Below the pieces are notes generated by a model that did no database searches, was not told the DNA's origin, and worked only from the letters and a program-made list of their open reading frames with translations. A stretch of 64,000 nt of DNA from Chionoecetes opilio. Taxonomy: Eukaryota > Arthropoda > Malacostraca > Decapoda > Majidae. Both the position numbers and the translations under genes were made by a program. The stretch lies in the NCBI GenBank assembly GCA_016584305.1, contig JACEEZ010020517.1, positions 175,001-239,000 on the forward strand, written 5' to 3'. Positions 43,440 to 53,083 of this stretch are shown piece after piece (the first letter of the stretch is position 1; the number at the start of each line of letters is the position of its first letter).

Positions 43440-43910
43440 CGTGAGCCGTGTCATGCGCAGAGTGGTTATAACGGCCAGCAAAACTACGGACTTTCAACCA
43501 AAATTATTCCGAGTCAAAACGAAATATGTCCGAGTAATGAGTGAAGGGACCACTGGGATCACATGGAGAGATGAAGTGTCCAGCGAAGAGGTGGCAAGAA
43601 AATTTGAATTGAAGGAGCCGAGTACAGTGCTGAGAGTAAGGCGATGGAGGTGGTTTGGGCACGTGAAGAGGAGAGAAGGTGGTGAGGCATTGGGGAGAGC
43701 TGTTAGAGTGGAAGTGCCAGGTCGCCATCCACTGGGCAGGCCAAGGAAGACATGGAGGCAGTGTGTTGAAGAGGATCTGCCAGCATTGGCCATTGAAGAA
43801 GTTGAGGCAATGGATAGAGATAGTTGGAAGCGTATCATCGCAAATCTAACCTCATAAAAATTATGGGGGAAAAACTTAACGTTAAACAGAAATAAGAAGA
43901 ATGAGTGAAG
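43440..43910 (+). mobile_element. Second LINE family, C-terminal coding end
   Basis: Open frame to TAA at 43855 with [40 protein letters not shown] and DRDSWKRIIANLTS, the usual C-terminal tail of RTE/jockey-type LINEs in arthropods. RT and endonuclease are absent. Confidence 0.8.
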
Positions 43911-44231
43911 TGAATGAGTGAAGAATGAAGAGACCTTTTGAATCCTTGGAATGCTGCATGAGGTGCAGTGCTGTGAATGTGAAGAAGTTTGTTGTTCATT
44001 CTTACACATTTATGAGCGGGACCAACGAGATTTGTCCTGGAGTTGTCATCAAGTATGCAAGTCTGGCTACACGGATGGCTATTCCTTATAACTCTCTCAG
44101 GGGAGTGTGCTAAGGCAGAAGTCTCCCTATGTGTCTGTGTGAGGGATGTTTGAGGGATTTGACCATTATGGCGTAAAAATGTATGACAGATGGAAGTTAA
44201 GAAAGAGGATGAATGGAGAGAAAGAGGCTTA

Positions 44232-45023
44232 AGGCTGGTTCACACTGAGGTTTTTTCGGCATTTTATCGACCGAGAAGGCGGTCTGGGTCTGGGTCTGGG
44301 TCTGGTGTCATCATCGCAATAGGTTTTTAAAAAGAATCGCACACCACTCACTCGGTCTTTTATCGACCGACTTGCCGAGAATTTCGCGCGCCAAATTCAA
44401 ATAAACGCAGAAGCTGGCACCGCCCTCTCCCAAATCACCCCAATTATTGGTATAATTTCGGTATTGGGCACTAAAAACTAACAAATTTAACTTCATCATC
44501 GTGCAGATCTTTTCATCCTTAATTTGAATCCCAATTTCCCATGCCAATGGCGATACATATAATACCAGAAATTTTCCATTTTAGCTACAGCCATAAACGG
44601 TTGTTAGTTTAAATCAGATTATGTTAGGTTAGACGTGGGGTCTGATTTAGTAGATGATATCAAGGAAAAAATGAAACTATCAATACTACTTCATAATAGG
44701 TAAAGTGCGCGAAAACTTATCTATCGCGCGTCAAATACACACAAGCCAGCCACTAGCCCCCTATAGCCCCTAGCGTGACGTGACCCCTGACCCTGCTGCC
44801 TGAGACCCTCACTGCCCCTGGGAACAACAACAAGCTCGAGAACAAGCTTGACAGATGACCTACAAAGCGATACTAAAAGCAGAAAAGGTCACAACAACAA
44901 GAAGACGACGATTTGTCGACCGAAACGAATTGCGTGTGTGAACGTAATCTCCGCACTAGCCCGCAAGAGACCAACTTCTCTGTCGACAAAAAATGCCGAA
45001 AAAACCTCAGTGTGAATCAGCCT
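44232..45023. mobile_element. Harbinger-like non-autonomous transposon, TTA target site
   Basis: Ends AGGCTGGTTCACACTGAGGT and, reversed, AGGCTGATTCACACTGAGGT, with inverted repeats of about 40 bp. TTA at 44229-44231 and 45024-45026. TTA duplications are typical of PIF/Harbinger. 792 bp, no transposase frame seen. Confidence 0.8.
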
Positions 45024-45225
45024 TTAGGATTGAAGGATTCAGGGATGAGGAGATAAATATAAGTGTAGATTGACAGAAGCATTGAGTGATAGGCAAGAGT
45101 TTATAGATGCGTGTGCAAATGTTGAGGATATCTTTGGGACCCTCAAAAAGGTATTGCTGTGTGAAGCATTGGGAGTGGTTGGGATGAAGTTATGGAAGTG
45201 AGGAAGGAGAAAAGGCATGCATTAT

Positions 45226-45634
45226 TGACAGCGCTCGCTGCCGCTTACCATAAGACCCGTGGAACCAAGTTTCCGCCAAAAAGTGTATAACTACTCTTAA
45301 ATATTGTCGGATTGAGCTGAAATTTGACATGCAAGTAGTGCTGTCAAAATCAATGGGGGTCGTCGGAAGAAACTTTTTGCGTAAAACAAGCCCTTAATGA
45401 GTAATAAGCGTAAACTACTCCTAATTATTGTCGGATTGATCTGAAATTTAACATGCCAGTAGTGCTGTCAAAATCAAAGGGGGTCTGTAAAACAAACTTT
45501 TTGTGTAGAACAAGCCCTTAATGAGTAATTCACGTAATGAGTTAATTGGCTGGAACGTGGCTCGCTGCCACGTTCCAGCCGCAAGAACTGAGCCAAAAGC
45601 AAAGGGGCCGGAGGCTGGACGTCTATACTTGACA
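45226..45634. mobile_element. Interspersed repeat family 7 copy b
   Basis: Same organisation as 33237-33649, about 95 percent alike by eye, including the hairpin GGCTGGAACGTG / CACGTTCCAGCC. Confidence 0.75.
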
Positions 45635-45639
45635 TATAT

Positions 45640-45960
45640 ATTTTTACATCATAAGGGACTGGCCCCGCTAGCTGCCAGGCCCTATAAAGCAGACAGTAAG
45701 ATAGTTTTCAAAGTGGGTGGGCCAACTTACTTTGGAAGGTGTTTTGACACTCCTCTTTTAAAGTAATCTGAGTCATAGGAAGATGGAAAAATAGAAACAG
45801 GAAGAGTTTCAGAGTTTACTAGTGAAAGGGATAAGAACATAAGAACATAAGAAAATAAGGAAGCTACAAGAGGCCGTAGTGAAAGGGATGAAAGAGTGAA
45901 GATACTGGTAACTCTTGCATTAGGATGGGGAGTATAGTTTCTGTTTAACTTGATAGATTC
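45640..45960. repeat. Interspersed repeat also present inside the 6461-7134 element
   Basis: TTACATCATAAGGGACTGGC to GTGAAAGGGATGAAAGAGTG, matching 6574-6815. Split by the 45-bp CR1 tail. Confidence 0.75.
45833..45877 (-). mobile_element. 45-bp CR1-like insertion with 12-bp target duplication
   Basis: Insert is only the reverse complement of the CR1 3' tail. AGTGAAAGGGAT occurs at 45821-45832 and again at 45878-45889; the related sequence near 6800 has it once. Confidence 0.92.
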
Positions 45961-46278
45961 TGAGAAATTTTATCTCTTGAGTTTCTGTAGGAAATGACTA
46001 CTTTCGGAGGTATATCATAACATCTTTTTTTAGAAAGGAGAGAGAGAAGTGTTTACTTATGCCGGGTAAACTATATGCAGCTAAAAAAATTATGTTTATA
46101 GTGTTGCACCAAGATTCAGATATGCCAATAAAATGACAATCTTAGGTCAGTACAAGTGGTTTGAGGGTGATTTTATCATGGATGATGCGCCCTGAACACA
46201 CAAACTTTAACCCTTAAACGGCGGGGCCCTTGTGCACAGGGCCATGTGGGGCGGCATATTTCGGATAAAAATAAAGTA

Positions 46279-47058
46279 CAGGGAGGTCCCGTTATACGAG
46301 CATTCGGTATACGAGAATCCGATGATACGAGATGTGTAAATTAGGGTCTATTTTCAATATACGAGATTGAAAATCCAATGATACGACATTCAAACTTGGG
46401 TGAGTAAAATTATCAAGTTCAAAATGTGCGCCCTACCACTCCCAGGCTGGACAAAGGGGGATTTGGTTGACCCCAGTGAGGTCACCCCTAGCAAGCCATG
46501 ACCTGAAGGGTAATTAAGCATATGGCGCGGCCTGACATTTAGGGGTAATTAGCAGGTCTGCGGCCCCAACCTTGGGACTGCAGTCAGGTCACCCCTAGCA
46601 AGGCGTGACCTGAAGGATAATTAAGCATATGGCGCGGCCTGACCTTTAGGGGTAATTAGCAGGTGTGCGACCCCAACCTTGGGACCCCTACACTACCTTC
46701 TCTTGTATCACCCAGCGTCCCCTACATTACAACGTCATTTTTGCTTGTTATGCATGTTTTATGTTTAATTAATGTGCAGTTATGTTATTTTGTGTGCTAT
46801 TTTCTCTTTCAGAATGCTTTTTCTACAGAATAGGTAGTACAGGGTGGGTAATATAGACGCTGTGTGTTTGTTGTGTTTGCTATAGTTTATTTTAGCTTGA
46901 AAAACATGTCTTTTTTTGTTTTGTTTTTGTTTTTTGTTGTTGTTGTTGATGGAACCAAACCTATATTTTACCATTAGTTATGTGTTTCGTTATACGAGAT
47001 TTTGCTTTACGAGTATGCCAGGTGGAACCTAACTGCTCGTATCTTCGGGACCTCCCTG
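46279..47058. mobile_element. pogo/Tigger-like non-autonomous transposon, TA target site
   Basis: CAGGGAGGTCCCGTTATACG at the left; reverse of the right end CAGGGAGGTCCCGAAGATAC. TA at 46277-46278 and 47059-47060. 780 bp. TACGAG motifs recur near both ends. Confidence 0.88.
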
Positions 47059-47060
47059 TA

Positions 47061-47610
47061 TAAAGAAATAAGCCTAAACATTCATAAATCAATGAAAATG
47101 GATGAAAAACGAAGGTAAGAGTTATTACTTACATGATGACGCGTCTGTGCTGGGAGGAGGTGGAGGTGGAGGAGGGAGGAGTGAGGTGCAGGGAGGCAGC
47201 CTATCACCATGAGGCTTGTCTCGAGGAAAGCCACAGGACATTTCACTCAGTCAGTCTTTCATCCCTGAAAACATTTTTATCCTTTATGCATTTTTTACAC
47301 TATTCAATGTCTTCGTAATCTTATGTATGTAATTTCTATATTGCTTTGATAACTTATAACAGTAATACTTATGTATGAACTGTTATGTACATAATACGTA
47401 TGTACTGACCCTTTGTGTGTGTGTGAGGGAGTGTGGGTGCTCAAGCGTGGGTGGGTCGATGGCCGCACTGAGTGACAAGGATGCCTCGTATCACTCAAGT
47501 CCTTTGGGCCATTTTTTAACCTGAAACTAAAGCAATTCCTCGGACCTGGCATTCACGTCATTTGTGCCAGCGTGACAATCAGTGTTTTTGTTAATGCCGT
47601 CCATCGCCCC
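47061..47610. other. Unassigned intergenic DNA
   Basis: GGAGGTGGAG-rich stretch at 47150-47180; no gene recognised. Confidence 0.4.
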
Positions 47611-47619
47611 ATCACAGGC

Positions 47620-47899
47620 CAGGGGCGCCCACAGAGATACCTGTAGTGGATGCACATATTATATAGGGCCCACTGTTGATGGGTGTGGGTGGCGAGCGAA
47701 GCGAGCCTGCACAGCTGGGGGGTCCGGGGGTGGGCGCTGTAAGCCCCCCCCCTGATATTTTTTGCCGTTTTGATCAATTTTAGGTGCATTTTGGGGCCTC
47801 ATAAGGGCCCCTAGGGGGGCCCTTATAGGGGCCCACACATGCCTGGAGGCTTACAGTGGACGCACGTGCATCCAGTGCGTCCGCCTGTGGGCGCCCCTG
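47620..47899. mobile_element. hAT-like MITE with 8-bp target duplication
   Basis: Perfect 15-bp inverted repeats CAGGGGCGCCCACAG / CTGTGGGCGCCCCTG. Flanks TCACAGGC (47612-47619) and TCGCAGGC (47900-47907) match at 7 of 8 bases. Confidence 0.85.
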
Positions 47900-48307
47900 T
47901 CGCAGGCTGCCGTGATGTCATCAAAATGACCACTCGGCATACAAACAGTTTCCATTCTGAAAGAGCTCTCATGCAAAATTCCCACAGCAGGTCTTTTAGT
48001 ATTGAATTGTTTATGACTCTTGGTTTCATGAATGTCATCGTCTTTTGCCAAGACCTGGTAAGTGTTAAACGCCATAATTGGTACAAATTCTTATCGTGAA
48101 ATAAAAGGTGCCTTCTCTGCAGCATGTCGATCAGAGGTAGGAGCAGTAACAGGAGTTGAAACAACTCCAGGAGCACAACCTGTGTTAGAGGCAAAACATT
48201 CCTGAAGGGAACTATACTTGTGGGCGAAGTCACATTATTTCTGCTTCGTCTCCTCCACTTCCTTCAGGCGGTGGCAAAGCCTTCACGTCACCAATTCCAA
48301 TAAACCC

Positions 48308-48502
48308 ATCAAGTAAACTGGACTCACTCAAGAAGTAAACTGGACTCACTCAAGAAGTAAACTGGACTCACTCAAGAAGTAAACTGGACTCACTCAAGAA
48401 GTAAACTGGACTCACTCAAGAAGTAAACTGGACTCACTCAAGAAGTAAACTGGACTCACTCAAGAAGTAAACTGGACTCACTCAAGAAGTAAACTGGACT
48501 CA
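48308..48502. repeat. 22-bp minisatellite
   Basis: About nine units of AAGTAAACTGGACTCACTCA plus AG. Confidence 0.97.
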
Positions 48503-48709
48503 ACTGGACTAACCAGTCTTCACACTCTGGTGGAGTAGAGGACACGGTGCAAAGACTAATACAGAATCAAAAAGTTTGCTCAAAGTTCAGAAAATGCTCT
48601 CAAAATTCAGTAAGGCTGTGACCATGTACAGTACCTTTACATCGCAGGCCCAGCTAGCCAGGACCCTGGAACTCCAGCCATTGTCATCCAGAATATCATC
48701 TGCCTGCAG

Positions 48710-49265
48710 CATAGGTGGGCGTTATCGCGATAAAGATATCGGGTTATCGGTTATCTTATAATTTTTTCCCCCGAGTTATCAATTCATCGGAATCGCCGAT
48801 ACTTTTGGTTCCAAACTAGCGATAATCGATAATTTTATTTTTTGGTTCCAGTTTAGCACCGAGGCGAGCCACGCGTGCCTGAACATGGGAACATGCTGCA
48901 GAACCTGGTCTAGACTGTGGCTGTGCAAGACATTTTTAGTAGTTTAAACTTTCAAATGTAGTTATTTTACTTAAAAACAGTACTTTTCATTAGTGAAGAC
49001 AGGATAAACATTGAATTTAGAAGATATTAGTGTGCAAAAGGTAAATGAAGGGTTTTCTAAAAGTTTACTGATAGCATTTAAGATTTTTTATTTAAAATAT
49101 CAATATCGTTATTGCTAGTAATCGGAATTTTGGATTTATCGGTTATCGCCTTATCGGGCGATAAATTTATCGCCACTTATCGATTATCGGTTATCGCCGA
49201 TAAGGTTATCGTTATCGATTTATCGGTTATCGTGATACATTTTTTCGTTATCGCGCCCACCCATG
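48710..49265. mobile_element. hAT-like AT-rich MITE
   Basis: Tips CATAGGTGGGCG and CGCCCACCCATG; interior made of GATAA/TTATC words. Flanks GCCTGCAG and ATCTGCAG share six of eight bases. Confidence 0.75.
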
Positions 49266-51370
49266 ATCTGCAGTGCAATCCACCACTGCTGCTGCCCAGC
49301 GGCTTCACCATAACCCTGGCCGGGGGACTCACAGGCTTACACCTTGTCCATCAAAGACTATGCACGGCAGGGACGTCCAGTGCCCTGAGGTGGAGTAGAT
49401 TCACCCGCATACCGGGAGATTCACCCACACACTGAGGAACCTGCCTTTGGAGGAAGGAAATATAACTGCATCACCATGCACATCCCATGAACAAAGCTTT
49501 GATCTTCTTTCAAGGTGTTACAATGTATTGTTCCATTGACAGGGAAATGTGTGTAGCAGTAGTGGTAGTGGTAGTAGTAGTAGATGTAGTACATGGTGCT
49601 TGTCCTCGGAATGTTCCGTGTACAGGCCATGGTCGTCAACAAGAGTGTGTGAAGGGCTGAAGGAGTTGTTATGGCAGTGTTATTACCTTAAGACCAGAAC
49701 CCGAAGGTCTTGGCTCCGGGTCAATAGGGTCACTTTCCTCGGAAGACATAGTAGTTACTGAAGCACAGGTTCCCCGTAATAATGATTCGTATAAAGTTCC
49801 CCGTAAAAATTATCCAATGAATAATACGCTGTTTACTGCATAGCCTGTATTGTACAATGATTGAAAAACAAGAACTAGTCAGTAATAATCCAAATAATCA
49901 CAATAGTTTATTGTTATTGTAATGCAAATGTTTGCTACATTATCATAAAGAATGTGCTAAGCGTGGTGACAGCGCCGGGGAGCAAAGAGTTCAGTACAAG
50001 TGTGGGGGTCGGGAGTGCAGCCTTCTTCCCCGGCACTCCCTGAGGCGTCTCTTCTCGCCGGTACTACTCCTTACCAAAACCGACCAAAGCCGAAACCGAA
50101 CGAAACCGGGTGGTAGGGTTGGGGGGTGAGGGGGGTTTTGTTGGGGCGGGGTGTGTGTGGGGATGCAGGTTAGGTTAGATTAGGATAGGTTAAGTAGATA
50201 TAAATGGCCGGTTTTGACCACTTAACGACCAGGTATTGATCTGAAATTTTGCCAAGGGCATGTCGAGATACCCTGCATACCCCCACCACCTTCAGAACCA
50301 ACATTAACCTTGTTTGAGCCCTGATTTTAGGGTCGGTTAGTGTACAATTCGGTCGGTTTCGATAAAAAGGACCACCCCTTCTCGCTGTCCGGGTCTTGAG
50401 TTTGTTTGTCTTGTCTTCTTTGAATATTATCAAAATAATTGATTACCTCAAATATTTATTAGCTTCCCAGCTTTAGGTCTAAACCCATGATACGTATATC
50501 TAGGAGTATTGAGTGGTGCGTGTAGATCAAAATTAGTGATGGGCAGTGCTTCCATAAGAGCACATTCCAGTATGCATCGTGTATTTACTGCTATTCTAGG
50601 GAGTGGAGTGAGAGCAGGCTTCATAGTGATCAGGCAGATAGAAGAAGACAAAAGTTGGTGTGCCTCTGACAGTAAGAGAGTCTTTCTTCTTCATCCCCTC
50701 TGACTGACAAGGATAAGAAGAAGAATAAAGTGACCTGTAAGGCTAACCCAAGTGATAGGATGTCATTGGTGGCTAATTTCTACAGCAACATTCACAAACA
50801 TGAAATTGCAGGAAAATGGTGACATGAAAACCTTTACAGCCCCTCGGAGGGTGGCTTGCGAGTGTTCATCGGAGGGTTTTCACAACATAGAAACATTACC
50901 ACCCAACATAAACAAGTCATGGACCACCATTGCCCAGACCAAAGTTCTCGATGTTCAATTGATTGGATCAATGAGATGTGAACACACAAATAAAGGGCAG
51001 ACAGACATAAGGGCTGATGTGTAACAAATGACAGACAGGCCAATCAATGCAGGTGTCCAGTGTGACGCAAGACTGACGATGACGTGAATCACACATGTGG
51101 ATACGGAGTGTACTGGAATCATGTATTGGTACTCACTGTATCCAGGAAGGTAACAATATTTGGACACATTGGCCCTTGACATGGAGTATATCTCATAGCG
51201 TCATCCACCATGCAAATATTATGCATCAACAAGACACAATGATGTGCATGATGTGAAAAACTCATGAAAATGGATGCAGACGTTGAGGCAAGGAATATTT
51301 TGGGTGCAGTGCAGAACTAGTGAATCTGGGATCATGAGTGAGGAGGAACTTGCGAGACCCTGTGTGGAAT
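49266..51370. other. Unassigned intergenic DNA
   Basis: AACCG/CGGTT-rich sequence at about 50070-50360 hints at an old inverted repeat. No gene supported. Confidence 0.4.
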
Positions 51371-51373
51371 GGT

Positions 51374-51425
51374 GGATTGACCGATTGATTTAATGCCAAA
51401 AAGGGGAAATGTGCCCGACATCAGA
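51374..51425 (+). repeat. Short interspersed motif
   Basis: GATTGATTTAATGCCAAAAA then GGGGAAATGTGC. Related copies at 38802-38845 (+) and 40995-41060 (-). Confidence 0.55.
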
Positions 51426-51732
51426 GGTCATATGGCACTATGGCAAAGCATAACAAAGGAGGCTAAGGGGGCTATAGAGAAAGAGTGAAACAGTGAGGGA
51501 AGGGGAAAGGAATGGATTGTTACAGCAGGATGGTTAGATCAGATGAAGGATGTGTATTACTGAAGAATAAAACTCGAGTCACCTAAAACAGTGGCACTTA
51601 CAAAACTCCGTCTCATTCAGAACTTTACACTCACAAAATCAAACAAAATATTCTTTCGGAAGTCACTTCATTGCACCCTTTCAATACAACAACGCCTTGC
51701 CTACTATTTGCAGCAAGCTTGAGATCCATTAA

Positions 51733-51931
51733 CCCCTTCAGACCCAGAACGTAATTTCCATTGTAATTTGGGTACCATTAGATGATTTTTAGTGCATATA
51801 AGCAGTATGATATGGCCTGTTTAGTCTCCTTGTCGACTAACTAATTTGGTATATTAAGTGACTTTTCTTAATTTTATGGCTAGACAACATACAATTTTTT
51901 ATAGCCAAGAAAAGATCTGAGTATGAAGGGG
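51733..51931 (-). mobile_element. piggyBac-like MITE, copy 12
   Basis: CCCCTTCAGACCCAGAACGT to GTATGAAGGGG, TTAA both sides. Confidence 0.85.
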
Positions 51932-52060
51932 TTAAATGCATCAATCTCTCTATTATCTAACAGTGCAAATAGTTCTCAGGAGTATAAGAATTCAAGCATT
52001 GTAATTCCTCATCACGCTACATACAATCACAAACACCACTGTAATGAAAAAGACTTCACA

Positions 52061-52307
52061 TGAGGCGCTTATTTCAGTAAGTCGATAAGCGCCACAAACA
52101 AAAAACTGAAGAAATGGCTTCAAAGTTTTTCTACTGTATGTTCAAAATGTCACATCTCTTAAGGGGAGCGTCACACGAATATTTCCGGAAATATTCGTGT
52201 GACGCTCCCCTTAAGAGATGCGACATTTTGAACATAGAAACACTTTGAAGCCATTTTCTCAGTTTTTTGCTTGTGGCGCTTATCGACTTTCTGAAATAAG
52301 CGCCTCA
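52061..52307. mobile_element. 247-bp loopless palindrome (foldback family 9)
   Basis: TGAGGCGCTTATTTCAG to CTGAAATAAGCGCCTCA, symmetric about 52186/52187 (ATTTCC GGAAAT) with no spacer and few mismatches. Confidence 0.88.
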
Positions 52308-52661
52308 TATAACCATTGAACATCTTTCTAAATGGTCATCCAACTCAAACAATTCCACAATGTTAAAAAGTATCAATGAAGACACACACAAGACAATCTC
52401 TCCAGGATTAGATTCACAGCATCACGTCAACACTAAATGGAATAAGCTTGGAAACACATTAAATATTGTATAAAAACCTGCTTATGACTCACTACTTATT
52501 CACTTGCTTATGACTCACTTATGACCATCACATGAACCAAGGAACAACAACAATCCCCCTTGACTCAAATGCTGTCACAAGGGAGGAAGGTCCAGTCAGT
52601 TCACATGAAAGTTTAACACAATCATGAGCACCACAAACTTTCCATGCAGCTTCCTTGATTG

Positions 52662-52721
52662 ACAGGAACTACCACGTGTAGGTCTCGCAGCCTCTTGTAG
52701 CTTCCTTATTTTCTCATGTTC
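52662..52721 (+). mobile_element. CR1-like 3' tail
   Basis: ACAGGAACTACCACGTGTAG to TTTTCTCATGTTC; the next MITE's TTAA begins at the end of this tail. Confidence 0.85.
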
Positions 52722-52725
52722 TTAA

Positions 52726-52930
52726 CCCCTTGAGGCCCAGAACGTAATTTCCATTGTAATTTGGGTACCATTAGATGATTTTTAGTGACTATAAGCAATA
52801 TTTTATAGATATGACCTGTTTAGTACCCTTGCCCACTAACTAATTTGGTATATTCAGTTACTTTTCGTAATTTTATGGCTAATAACAGACATTTTTTTTA
52901 TAGCCAAGGAAAGATCTGGGCGTGAAGGGG
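52726..52930 (-). mobile_element. piggyBac-like MITE, copy 13
   Basis: CCCCTTGAGGCCCAGAACGT to GGCGTGAAGGGG; TTAA left, TTAG right. Confidence 0.85.
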
Positions 52931-53014
52931 TTAGGACACTGTTATTGATCACCATGTCTTCAGGAATGTCAAGCGTAACACAGCACAGAGCACAGGGTCA
53001 AAGGTCAAGGTCAG

Positions 53015-53083
53015 TTAGCAGACTTCAGTAGTTTCATCACTCAACACTTCCGTGGTAATGGTCTTGGGCTCGTCCTTATCCTT
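53015..53083 (-). CDS. FKBP4: FKBP4-like exon, last
   Basis: Acceptor TTTGCAG; encodes KDKDEPKTITTEVLSDETTE then VC and TAA. The acidic/Thr-rich tail is like other FKBP52 C termini. Confidence 0.9.
   Translation of the reverse strand, partial: KDKDEPKTITTEVLSDETTEVC

Noticed and set aside
43285..43440. N-terminal part of the 190-codon frame upstream of the LINE end
   Set aside because: The LINE similarity starts around 43440; upstream codons look like chance extension.
47823..48233. 136-codon minus-strand frame and an overlapping 74-codon frame with protein-like text
   Set aside because: No recognised family, starts inside a hAT-like MITE, and no splice context. Left unannotated.
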